The position numbers and the translations under genes were made by a program. From Spirochaetota bacterium (GTDB lineage: Bacteria; Spirochaetota; Spirochaetia; DSM-27196; PWMO01): 17,718 bases of DNA. Numbering within the stretch: the stretch's first letter is position 1; each line of letters opens with the position of its first letter. Below the pieces are notes generated by a model. That model worked only from the letters and a program-made list of their open reading frames with translations, was not told where the DNA came from and made no database searches. Location: the NCBI GenBank assembly GCA_009908925.1, contig JAAAOH010000290.1:1-17718 (forward strand), given 5' to 3'. Shown here piece by piece: positions 7,981-14,588 of the stretch.

Positions 7981-8670
7981 ATGCTGAAACAGACCGCACG
8001 CAACATTAACACCTCACTGCAGCAGTTCTGCGCCGATCCAATGGCTCCCGCGCAGATTCACGGCTTCTTCCTCGGCCTCATGGCCGGGCCCGACGAAGTG
8101 CAGGAGAACGTCTGGCTGACCGAACTCTTCTATCGGGACGCGGAGAGCGCGAAAAGCACGCCGAGCTTCGAGTCCTTTCCTCATCTGCGGGAGTACGTGA
8201 AGACCTGCGAGGCCGCCTTCAACGAGGCCTACGAGGAGATAACCGGAGGAAACCCCGCTGCGGGCCATCACTTCGAGGACCGGGCCGACGCCGAGACAAT
8301 CGAGACCGCCCGGGAGCTCTCCGCCGGTTTTCTGCGCGGATTTCGCCTTGCAGGCGGGATGGACGACGAGTCACGACTCGATGATGCCGCTGTCCGTGCC
8401 TTCAGTGTCCTCTATGCGCTCGCAAATCCCGAGCGCACTGCCGAGATCCTCGAAGAATCCGAGAACCCCGAAGAGCTTTCCGAGAAGACCCTCGTCGACC
8501 TCGTGCCGGCCGCTGTTCTCAAGCTCGCCTTCGTCATGCACGCCGGTGAGGCCGGCGGCGCCGCGGGTGACGGCAGCGGCGACGAAGGCGGCGGCGACGA
8601 TGACGGCGGCACGCCCCCGGAGGCGGGCGCCGATGACGACCAACCGGATTCGGGAAAAACTGGACGATAG
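7981..8670 (+). CDS. UPF0149 (YecA/YgfB-like) family protein with acidic Gly/Asp tail
   Basis: The first ~185 residues resemble the UPF0149 family. A short N-terminal helix leads into MAPAQIHGFFLGLMAGP, corresponding to the family's 'L.P.E.HG.L.GLLcg' motif, followed by a Trp-Leu-x-x-Leu element (WLTELF). A second helical pair, ARELSAGFLRGFRLAG, corresponds to the family's 'W...GFL.Gl' element. The remaining ~43 residues are low-complexity Gly/Asp/Glu/Ala and probably disordered. The biochemical function of the family is not settled. The ATG at 7981 lies 4 bp after the GNAT stop without its own clear ribosome binding site, so translational coupling is likely. A YecA-type C-terminal SEC-C metal-binding motif (CxC...HC) is absent. 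Assignment is by motif recognition only; an unrelated helical protein remains possible. Confidence 0.6.
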   Translation: MLKQTARNINTSLQQFCADPMAPAQIHGFFLGLMAGPDEVQENVWLTELFYRDAESAKSTPSFESFPHLREYVKTCEAAFNEAYEEITGGNPAAGHHFEDRADAETIETARELSAGFLRGFRLAGGMDDESRLDDAAVRAFSVLYALANPERTAEILEESENPEELSEKTLVDLVPAAVLKLAFVMHAGEAGGAAGDGSGDEGGGDDDGGTPPEAGADDDQPDSGKTGR

Positions 8671-8680
8671 AGACCGCCTT

Positions 8681-8705
8681 TTATATATTAGTAAAACACT
8701 ATACT
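8681..8705 (+). promoter_or_regulatory. AT-rich leader with possible wrbA promoter
   Basis: The 56-bp gap before wrbA is sharply AT-rich in an otherwise GC-rich region. TATACT at 8700-8705 is a good -10 candidate, but no matching -35 is found at normal spacing (8677-8682 reads CCTTTT). That suggests an activator-dependent or weak promoter. It overlaps the 13-bp inverted repeat at 8689-8701. Confidence 0.35.
8689..8701. promoter_or_regulatory. Inverted repeat TAGTaaaacACTA, possible operator
   Basis: Four-base arms (TAGT/ACTA) flank a five-base centre. The site touches the putative wrbA -10 element. The same sequence with one change is found at 12619-12631 in the glycosidase promoter, and the flanking TTATAT is also shared. 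The regulator is unknown. Confidence 0.35.
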
Positions 8706-8726
8706 TTAGGTTTTGCTGGAGGTCTC

Positions 8727-9350
8727 ATGAAGGTTCTTATCGTCTTCTACTCGATGTATGGGCACATTCAGACGATGGCGGAAGCAGTTGCGGAGGGCGC
8801 CCGCGCGGTCGATGGCGCGGAGGTAGAGATAAAGCGTGTACCGGAGACGCTCTCCGATGATGTAATTCAGGCGATGGGTGCCGGCGACGCCCAGAAGGCG
8901 CTTGCGGAGAAATACGAGGTGGTAACGCACGCAGATCTCGAAGCCGCGGACGCGATCGTCATCGGAACGCCGACCCGCTTCGGAAACATGATCGGGCAGA
9001 TGCGGGAGTTTCTCGATTCGACCGGACCGCTGTGGGCAAGCGGCGCTCTCATCGGCAAGGTCGGAAGTGTGTTCACCTCCACCGCCACGCAGCATGGCGG
9101 GCAGGAAAGCACGATCCTCACGACCCACGTGAGCTTGCTTCATCACGGTATGGTCCTCGTCGGTCTTCCCTACGGACGCTTCCCCGGGCAAATGACGCTC
9201 GACGAGATAACCGGTGGCTCACCCTATGGCGCCTCCACCATCGCCGGTGGCGACGGAAGCCGCATGCCGAGCAACAACGAACTCGAGGGCGCGCGGGTCC
9301 AGGGTCGCTACGTGGCGGAGATTGCTACAAAGGTTGCCGCGACGGACTGA
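8727..9350 (+). CDS. wrbA: NAD(P)H:quinone oxidoreductase WrbA (flavodoxin-like)
   Basis: WrbA is an FMN-dependent, tetrameric, cytosolic two-electron quinone reductase that limits redox cycling of quinones. The 207-residue length is standard. FMN-binding loops are evident: YSMYGHIQ at residues 8-15 (phosphate loop), GTPTRFGNM at 80-88, and STATQHGGQE at 118-127. The WrbA-specific insertion VPETLSDDV and the C-terminal SPYGASTIAGGDGSRMPSNNEL are both present. The ATG follows a strong ggaggt. The leader is AT-rich and carries a possible operator, so it may have its own promoter rather than relying on readthrough from the UPF0149 gene. A strong intrinsic terminator follows 58 bp after the stop. 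Confidence 0.96.
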   Translation: MKVLIVFYSMYGHIQTMAEAVAEGARAVDGAEVEIKRVPETLSDDVIQAMGAGDAQKALAEKYEVVTHADLEAADAIVIGTPTRFGNMIGQMREFLDSTGPLWASGALIGKVGSVFTSTATQHGGQESTILTTHVSLLHHGMVLVGLPYGRFPGQMTLDEITGGSPYGASTIAGGDGSRMPSNNELEGARVQGRYVAEIATKVAATD

Positions 9351-9371
9351 CGGCGGAAGTAACTGAAAGAA

Positions 9372-9389
9372 CGGCACATTGAAGTGCCG
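9372..9389 (+). other. Small hairpin downstream of wrbA
   Basis: CGGCAC-ATTGAA-GTGCCG forms a perfect six-base-pair stem with a six-base loop. There is no T tract, so it is not a terminator by itself. It precedes the strong terminator hairpin by 19 bases and could protect the mRNA 3' end. Confidence 0.45.
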
Positions 9390-9408
9390 ATGCTGGATGC
9401 ACACGGCG

Positions 9409-9436
9409 GGCCGCCCTCACGGGGGCGGCCTTTTTT
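9409..9436 (+). terminator. Rho-independent terminator after wrbA
   Basis: GGCCGCCC (9409-9416) pairs perfectly with GGGCGGCC (9423-9430) around a six-base loop, followed at once by six T residues (9431-9436). It ends transcription from wrbA. On the minus strand there is no equivalent A-tract partner, so it acts mainly in the plus direction. Confidence 0.85.
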
Positions 9437-9497
9437 GGGCGGCCTGGGGGGCGGAACGTATCGGGCGCCGTTCAGGTCAGCCCGGCTACCGCCGGGC

Positions 9498-10172
9498 CTA
9501 CCGGGGATAACCCACGGGGATGAGATACATGGGCTCGAGGTCGATGTCGAGCACCCGTTTGACGGCGGAATCGGTGAAGGCACCGATCGCAGTTGCGCCG
9601 AGGCCGAGGGCCTCGGCCTGCAGGATGACGTTCTGCGCCGCGTGTCCGGCATCCATGTGGACATAGCGTTCGACGCCGCGATCGCCATAGCGCTGCCGCG
9701 TTACCTCGTAGTCTGCGGCCACCACGACTACGCAGGGGGCCCTGCCGACGGCGCCCTGCCCGAGGGCCGCAAGGCGCAACTGCCTGCGCACGTCACCGGT
9801 TTCCACACGACTGAGCTCGTGGGAGCGCCACCGATAGCGGTAGACACCGGGTTCGATATCCTCCGCATTACCCACCACAATGTAGGCACGAATCGGATAC
9901 AGACCACCCGCGGAGGCCGCTGCCCGCGTCGGCCCCGAAACGCCATCCACAGTCCTCCCCGCAGCGGACCACAGGAGCTGGCCGATATCGCCGCGCTTGA
10001 GGGAGGTATCGGTGAACTCGCGCACCGACTGACGCCGGTGCACGGCCTCCTCGAAAGAGGTGTCGCCTTCGGTTCGCGGGGGAGGCAGCTCCACCGTTTG
10101 CGCTACCGCCGCGGTGCAGGCGGTTAACGTCAGAGTCAAAACGAGCAGGAATAGGGGTAGCGTGCGTCGCAT
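9498..10172 (-). CDS. SagB-type nitroreductase-family FMN oxidoreductase, predicted lipoprotein
   Basis: This is a nitroreductase-fold flavoprotein of the SagB/ThcOx type. After the leader, residues 43-53 (AVHRRQSVREF) match the FMN-contacting RRS.R.F motif. RAAASAGGLYPIRAYIVV (83-100) matches the subfamily's 'PSaGgLYP...Y.v' motif. Later, HMDAGHAAQNVILQAEALGLGATAIGAF is the conserved helix and loop. The start at 10172 is chosen because it opens a clear lipoprotein signal peptide: MRR, a Leu/Thr-rich hydrophobic run, and the lipobox LTAC with C19. In-frame upstream extension reads as unlikely Arg-rich sequence. The mature protein is about 206 residues, probably anchored in an envelope membrane. 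No peptide-cyclising cluster accompanies it, so the substrate is unknown. No strong Shine-Dalgarno sequence is seen. Confidence 0.85.
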   Translation of the reverse strand: MRRTLPLFLLVLTLTLTACTAAVAQTVELPPPRTEGDTSFEEAVHRRQSVREFTDTSLKRGDIGQLLWSAAGRTVDGVSGPTRAAASAGGLYPIRAYIVVGNAEDIEPGVYRYRWRSHELSRVETGDVRRQLRLAALGQGAVGRAPCVVVVAADYEVTRQRYGDRGVERYVHMDAGHAAQNVILQAEALGLGATAIGAFTDSAVKRVLDIDLEPMYLIPVGYPR

Positions 10173-10285
10173 ATATGTCGAACGTACTGCGGCCGCCCGA
10201 CCGAGGTCCACAGCCGCGGCCTCCGGCGGCGTCTTTTCTTCAGCCTCTTTTCTTTCGGCCGAGCCTTCGGGCATACTATTCGGCA

Positions 10286-11095
10286 ATGGCCCTGCGAACC
10301 GACTTTGATGATGCCGTAGTGTGGATAACCGGCGCAAGCTCCGGGATCGGGCGGCAGCTTGCCGCGCAGCTTTCGGCACGGGGGGCGCGCACGGTGCTGA
10401 CCGCGCGGCGCGAGGATGCTCTGCGGGAAACCCGGGAGCTCTGCGGCGGAGACGGGCGAAGCGTAATTGTCCCCGGCGACCTCTCCGACCTCGGCGCGAT
10501 CGACGCCCTCGCCGCCACCGCTGAAGCCGCCTTCGGCCACCTCGACATGCTCATTCTCAACGCAGGTATCAGTCAGCGTGGACTGGCCGTCGAAACCGAG
10601 CCCGCCGTGGTGCACAGCGTGAATACCGTGAACTTTCTCGCCCCCGTACATATCATCCGCCGGGTCGTCCCAGCTATGATGGAACGAGGGAGCGGGCGCG
10701 TTGTGGCTGTCTCGTCTCTGAGCACGCGCGTTCCGACTCCCCAGCGGTCCGCCTACACCGCATCGAAAGCGGCGCTCGAGACCTATCTGGCCGTACTGCG
10801 GCGCGAGCTCATGGAAAGCGGTGTGGGGGTGACGGTTGCCCTGCCCGGCTTCGTCCGGACTGAAATCTCGCTGAACGCGCTGAACGCCGACGGGAGCACG
10901 CACGGCAGGCTCGACCCGGCCCAGGAGAAGGGGATGTCGCCCGAGGACTGCGCGCGTCGGATTATCTCGGGTATCGAGCGAGGTCGGCGGGAGATTCTCA
11001 TCCCGACAGACCTGCGTACCCGGCTCGGGCTCTATCTCCAGCGCCGTGCGCCCGGCCTCCTCGACCGCCTCATGGCAAAGGCCGAGGTGACATAG
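10286..11095 (+). CDS. Short-chain dehydrogenase/reductase (DHRS7-like classical SDR)
   Basis: This is a 269-residue classical SDR that would use NAD(P)H to reduce or oxidise a carbonyl/alcohol; the substrate is not predictable. The cofactor motif TGASSGIG is at residues 15-22 and NAG at 92-94. The catalytic set is S144, Y157 and K161 in SSLSTRVPTPQRSAYTASK. The sequence VVWITGASSGIG and overall layout recall the DHRS7/7B group. The basic residues after the second strand (TARRED) favour NADP(H). The ATG at 10286 is preferred over 10175 because it starts directly before the first Rossmann strand; the longer version adds 37 Pro/Arg-rich residues. No Shine-Dalgarno sequence is visible. It is divergent from the nitroreductase, sharing a 113-bp gap. 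Confidence 0.9.
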   Translation: MALRTDFDDAVVWITGASSGIGRQLAAQLSARGARTVLTARREDALRETRELCGGDGRSVIVPGDLSDLGAIDALAATAEAAFGHLDMLILNAGISQRGLAVETEPAVVHSVNTVNFLAPVHIIRRVVPAMMERGSGRVVAVSSLSTRVPTPQRSAYTASKAALETYLAVLRRELMESGVGVTVALPGFVRTEISLNALNADGSTHGRLDPAQEKGMSPEDCARRIISGIERGRREILIPTDLRTRLGLYLQRRAPGLLDRLMAKAEVT

Positions 11096-11143
11096 GCGAG
11101 CCGGTGCCCGGACCGGGTGCCGGTAGTACGGTGGCCGCCGGCC

Positions 11144-12583
11144 TCAGAGCTTATCGATGAGCATCGAGCACTTGCCCGAGGGAATGGGCAGTGTTTTCTT
11201 CTTCTCGCGGAGAATATCGATGGTGAAATAGTAGAGCTTCTCGGACTCGAGCCGGATCTCCCAGCCGCGCCCGCTCTTGTTGCTCAGGATCGTGATCATG
11301 TTGCGCTTGAGGCTGAGATTCTCGATCCCCATGATCTCTAGTGTCGGAACGATCCAGTCCACGGTCTTTCGCGGCAGGCTGATGTAGAGCCCGATGACGT
11401 TCTCTATCATCAGCGCGACGGAGGAGAGCGCGGTGTAGCTTACGAACAGGGGCCGGGGGAACTCATCATGCCCGTCCCATCGGGCGGGACCGTCGCGGGT
11501 CGGCGCGTAGGCCTCCCAGACGTTACCGCGTTGCTTGCCCTCGGGATGGAGCGTATCGAGGATGTAGTAGAGATGCCGGATGGCGCACTCGCGGGCGAGC
11601 TCGTAGGCGGCGTACTTCTCAAGACCCTTTATCACCATGAAGGTAAAGGGAGGATAGACCGAGCCGCGGAACCCGTCTCCCTTTTCGCTGAAGTCGGGGT
11701 CATCCGCCGAGAGGGTCGGAAAGGGGTTCTCGATTCCGAAGGTGTTTGGATTCTTGAGGTGGTCGAGGAGCTTCTCCATCCGAGCCTCGTTGGGTAGCTC
11801 GGCAAGCAACGGCCAGAAGGAGGCGATGGTCTTTCGGCGCACCTGATTCTGTTCGGCGTCGAGGTCGAAGTAGAGGCCATCGTCCTCGTTCCACATCAGG
11901 TTGTTGATTCGGGTCTTCAACGAGAAGTAGTGACGCTTGTACTTGAAGCTGATTTCCTTGTCGTTGAGCACATCGCCGAGCTCCGACATGTAGAGGGCGT
12001 TGATTGCCTGCTGGGTGTTGAAATCCACCGGGTAGACCACACTGTCGCGCGGGCTGTTGTGCATGAGCGTTGCGGCGATTGGCACCGAGTACAGGCCGTT
12101 CTCGTGCTTGAAGGTTGCTTCGAGCCAGTCCCAGTAGCGCTCGAGGATGGGTAGCACCTCGCGGATGCGCTTCTTGTTTCCGATCTTGTGGTACATGTTG
12201 TACTCGGCCCAGGAGAACAGAGGGGGGTTTACGCCCTCGGGGTTCTCGGGCGTGAGCACGGGCTTACCGTCCTGCACCGAGTAGTCGGCCCTGATGGCGC
12301 CGGACTCTTCCTGTTTGTTGTAGAAATTGTCCAGCTGCGGGGCTGCAGGAAAGACGCGATTGCTGTAGACGAGAAAGAACGTAGAGAAGATGGACTCGAA
12401 CTGGTTCACCGTCTCGTTATCGGGGTAGTTGAAGAATCTGTTCTGTAGCCCGTTCTTCTGCGTGCCCTTGCCCCAGGAATCCTGAATCCACGCCCACGTC
12501 TGGTTATACAGGTCCACGAAGTCCTGATCGTAGAAGTGGATGGTCGGGAATTCCTTTTTTGCCACGCGGGCGCTTTGTGCCAT
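11144..12583 (-). CDS. Trehalase/GH63-like (alpha/alpha)6 glycoside hydrolase
   Basis: This 479-residue protein has the hallmarks of the trehalase/GH63/mannosylglycerate-hydrolase superfamily. VNPPLFSWAEYNMY resembles 'QPPvlaw.v..iy'. There is an NSPR....VDFNTQ block at residues 176-191, then LMWNEDDGLYFDLD, GFRGSVYPPFTFMVIKGL ('WRGpvW.p.nyl'), and GNVWEAYAP, whose E357 fits the general base. No signal peptide is seen, so it is likely cytoplasmic and acts on a small glycoside or oligosaccharide. Where relatives have Asp before NSPR (general acid), this protein has H175. The start is set at the ATG (12583) because a good promoter (-10 at 12598-12603) lies downstream of the alternative GTG at 12607. 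The specific substrate is unknown. Confidence 0.75.
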   Translation of the reverse strand: MAQSARVAKKEFPTIHFYDQDFVDLYNQTWAWIQDSWGKGTQKNGLQNRFFNYPDNETVNQFESIFSTFFLVYSNRVFPAAPQLDNFYNKQEESGAIRADYSVQDGKPVLTPENPEGVNPPLFSWAEYNMYHKIGNKKRIREVLPILERYWDWLEATFKHENGLYSVPIAATLMHNSPRDSVVYPVDFNTQQAINALYMSELGDVLNDKEISFKYKRHYFSLKTRINNLMWNEDDGLYFDLDAEQNQVRRKTIASFWPLLAELPNEARMEKLLDHLKNPNTFGIENPFPTLSADDPDFSEKGDGFRGSVYPPFTFMVIKGLEKYAAYELARECAIRHLYYILDTLHPEGKQRGNVWEAYAPTRDGPARWDGHDEFPRPLFVSYTALSSVALMIENVIGLYISLPRKTVDWIVPTLEIMGIENLSLKRNMITILSNKSGRGWEIRLESEKLYYFTIDILREKKKTLPIPSGKCSMLIDKL

Positions 12584-12597
12584 GTCAGTGATGTCCA

Positions 12598-12625
12598 ATT
12601 GTACCACCCGTTATATTGTAGTCAA
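12598..12625 (-). promoter_or_regulatory. Sigma-70-type promoter for the glycosidase gene
   Basis: On the minus strand, TTGACT (12620-12625) and TACAAT (12598-12603) are separated by 16 bp. Each hexamer differs from consensus at one position. The expected transcript start lies only about 8 bases before the ATG at 12583, giving a very short leader and excluding the GTG at 12607 as the start. Confidence 0.65.
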
Positions 12626-12631
12626 ACACTA
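12619..12631. promoter_or_regulatory. Inverted repeat TAGTcaaacACTA overlapping the glycosidase -35
   Basis: This is the same 13-bp inverted repeat as at 8689-8701, with one difference in the centre. It overlaps the -35 hexamer of the minus-strand promoter, a position where a bound repressor would block RNA polymerase. The shared flank TTATAT lies on the same side in both copies. Confidence 0.35.
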
Positions 12632-12701
12632 TTTGTTTCTGCGCTCGGAATTTGGCCCGATCAAAATACTCCGCACAACGCCCCCGGTCAAATTCTCAGC
12701 C

Positions 12702-12730
12702 TTGACACCACGGGTCTGGAATGCAATATT
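12702..12730 (+). promoter_or_regulatory. Promoter for the gatCAB-aspS operon
   Basis: TTGACA (12702-12707) is a perfect -35. AATATT (12725-12730), 17 bp away, matches four of six -10 positions. The predicted transcript start is about 12737, only about three bases before the gatC ATG at 12740, so the mRNA would be nearly leaderless. Confidence 0.5.
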
Positions 12731-12739
12731 CGGAAAACC

Positions 12740-13018
12740 ATGGACCGGAGAGAGCTCGAAGTTACCGCGGAACTCGCCCATCTCGAACTGAACGACGACG
12801 AGCTGGAATCGCTCGGTGCGGCGGTGTCGCGTGTTGTGGAGTATTTCTCTCTCATGCAGTCCGTCGACGTCTCCGATCTCGAACCAACCACCCACGTACT
12901 TCTCGACAGGAATCGGTTGCGCTCGGACCAGCCGGACGACGCGGTCGATCGCGAGGCGCTTCTCGACAACGCGCCCGAGGTTGAGGACCGATTCATCCTC
13001 GTTCCGAACGTCCTCTAA
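12740..13018 (+). CDS. gatC: Asp-tRNA(Asn)/Glu-tRNA(Gln) amidotransferase subunit C
   Basis: GatC is the small wrapping subunit that stabilises the GatA-GatB interface of the GatCAB amidotransferase. The 92-residue length is normal. The N-terminal MDRRELEVTAELAHLEL matches the family's 'v..iA.LArLel' helix, followed by the amphipathic helix with FSLMQSVDVSDLEPTTH ('.ld.vdv.glePt.h') and the C-terminal REALLDNAPEVEDRFILVPNVL, equivalent to 'e..l.nap...dg.f.VP.v'. The ATG at 12740 is chosen since the open frame continuing upstream to 12536 has no family resemblance and runs through promoter sequence. There is no good Shine-Dalgarno sequence; gatA starts 43 bp downstream. The gene opens the gatC-gatA-gatB-aspS operon. 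Confidence 0.94.
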   Translation: MDRRELEVTAELAHLELNDDELESLGAAVSRVVEYFSLMQSVDVSDLEPTTHVLLDRNRLRSDQPDDAVDREALLDNAPEVEDRFILVPNVL

Positions 13019-13061
13019 CACGGGAGGCTCGGGCCGACCCCGGCAGTTCCCTGGAGTACTC

Positions 13062-14588
13062 ATGACAAACGCCTGGAAGAAGAGTGTAGCTACGACCGAG
13101 CAGATCGCCGCCTACGGGGACTTCGTGCGCCGGGTCGACAAGGATCTCGGCGCCTTTCTCGCCTTTGACGCAGGGCGGCTTGCTGCGGGCACCACGGGCA
13201 CCGGCGCGGCGGGCACCGCCGACGAGACCGCGGGCCCGCTCTCCGGCCTTCCCTTCGGCGTCAAAGACAACATCGCGGTCGAAGGCATGAACCTCACATG
13301 TGGGTCGCATATGCTCGAGACCGTGCGCAGTCCCTACTCTGCAACCGCGGTGACCCGGCTCGAGGAGGCGGGCGCCACGGTCGTGGGGAAGACCAATCTC
13401 GACGAGTTCGGCATGGGCTCCTCTACGGCGAACTCCGCGCTCGCGACCACCGTGAACCCCTGGGATTCATCCCGGGTTCCCGGCGGTTCGAGCGGCGGCT
13501 CGGCGGCGGCGGTCGCGGCGGGTCTCGTGCCCTTCGCCCTCGGCTCCGACACCGGAGGCTCGATCCGACAGCCGGCCGCGTTCTGTGGTGTCTACGGCTT
13601 CAAGCCGACCTACGGAACGGTTTCCCGCTACGGGCTCGTCGCCTATGCATCGTCCCTCGAGGTAATCGGTGTAGCTGCTGAGAGCTCGGCGCTGTGCCGG
13701 GACGTGTTTCAGGCGATGCGCGGGGAGGACGCGCGGGATCACTCCTCGGTGGCGTATCCCGACGGCGGGACGACGGACGACGGCGCTGCCGCGAACGCGG
13801 GCGCCGGCGGATCGGCCCGGCGGATCGGCGTGCTCTCCTCCCTGCCCGAGGTCGATCCGGCGGTGGCGCGCGCCTTTGACGGCGCCCGAACGCGCTACGA
13901 AGAGCTCGGCTACGAGATCGTCGAAATAGACCTCCCCACGCTTGAATACGTAGTCCCGGTCTACTACACCATTGCCACGGCCGAGGCGAGTGCGAACCTC
14001 GCCCGCTTCAACGGCGTGCGCTACGGGCACAGGCCCGACTACGCCGAGAACCCGCAGGAGCTCGTACGCAAAAGCCGCGAGGAAGGCTTCGGCGCGGAGG
14101 TGAAACTCCGCATTCTCGTGGGCACTTACGTACTCCGCTCGGGATTCCAGGACGAATACTACCTGCGTGCGCAGAAAATCCGCACGGCCATACGCCGGGA
14201 TCTCGCACGGGTCTTCGACGAGGTTGATCTCATCATGACACCGGTATTTCCCACCCAGGCCTTTCCACGCGGCGAGGGCGCAATGGACCCCTTCCAGCAG
14301 AAGCTCGCCGATCAGTTCACCGCCACCGCGAACCTCGCCGGGATCCCGGCGATTTCGGTGCCGACCGGCGTCGAAGACGGGCTCCCTGCGGCGGTGCAGC
14401 TCATGGCGCCGGCCTTCGGCGAGGAACGGCTCTTTCAGGCCGCCGGCGATTTCGAGGCGGCCTTGCCGCCGCCGCACCCCGAGGGGCTCGCGCCCTTTCC
14501 CCGGACGGCGGGCGGGGGACAGCCGGCGGGCAGTGGGTCTATCACCGGCGCGGCCGGCGGTCGTGGCGCCGGAAAGGGTAGTGCGTGA
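13062..14588 (+). CDS. gatA: Asp-tRNA(Asn)/Glu-tRNA(Gln) amidotransferase subunit A (amidase)
   Basis: GatA hydrolyses glutamine (or asparagine) and passes ammonia to GatB. The amidase-signature Ser-cisSer-Lys triad is intact: K68 in FGVKDNIAVEG, S143 in PGGSSGGSAAAVAAG and S167 in GSDTGGSIRQP. The spacings equal those of known GatA. Other family stretches are GKTNLDEFGMGSS and YGFKPTYGTVSRYGLVAYASSLE. The product is 508 residues from the ATG at 13062 (Shine-Dalgarno ctggag); the open frame upstream of it overlaps gatC and is not GatA-like. Oddities: the segment before the catalytic Lys contains an Ala/Gly/Thr-rich stretch (about residues 36-60) where relatives have a tidy helix. The last ~30 residues are a Gly/Ala-rich tail. 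The stop overlaps the gatB ATG (TGATG), implying translational coupling. Confidence 0.95.
   Translation: MTNAWKKSVATTEQIAAYGDFVRRVDKDLGAFLAFDAGRLAAGTTGTGAAGTADETAGPLSGLPFGVKDNIAVEGMNLTCGSHMLETVRSPYSATAVTRLEEAGATVVGKTNLDEFGMGSSTANSALATTVNPWDSSRVPGGSSGGSAAAVAAGLVPFALGSDTGGSIRQPAAFCGVYGFKPTYGTVSRYGLVAYASSLEVIGVAAESSALCRDVFQAMRGEDARDHSSVAYPDGGTTDDGAAANAGAGGSARRIGVLSSLPEVDPAVARAFDGARTRYEELGYEIVEIDLPTLEYVVPVYYTIATAEASANLARFNGVRYGHRPDYAENPQELVRKSREEGFGAEVKLRILVGTYVLRSGFQDEYYLRAQKIRTAIRRDLARVFDEVDLIMTPVFPTQAFPRGEGAMDPFQQKLADQFTATANLAGIPAISVPTGVEDGLPAAVQLMAPAFGEERLFQAAGDFEAALPPPHPEGLAPFPRTAGGGQPAGSGSITGAAGGRGAGKGSA

Noticed and set aside
9480..9497. Hairpin GCCCGGC-tacc-GCCGGGC next to the nitroreductase stop, considered as its terminator.
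   Set aside because: The stem is good, but there is no U tract on the minus strand, so intrinsic termination is not supported.
10249..10285. A promoter for the SDR gene (CATACT or TACTAT just before the ATG).
   Set aside because: The -10-like match is only four of six and no -35 is recognisable at normal spacing.
10320..10328. A perfect DnaA box (TGTGGATAA).
   Set aside because: It is a single copy inside the SDR gene, encoding part of the conserved first Rossmann strand (VVWIT), so protein constraint explains it.
11096..11143. GC-rich inverted repeats between the converging SDR and glycosidase genes, considered as a bidirectional terminator.
   Set aside because: The arms are imperfect and no T tract follows on either strand.
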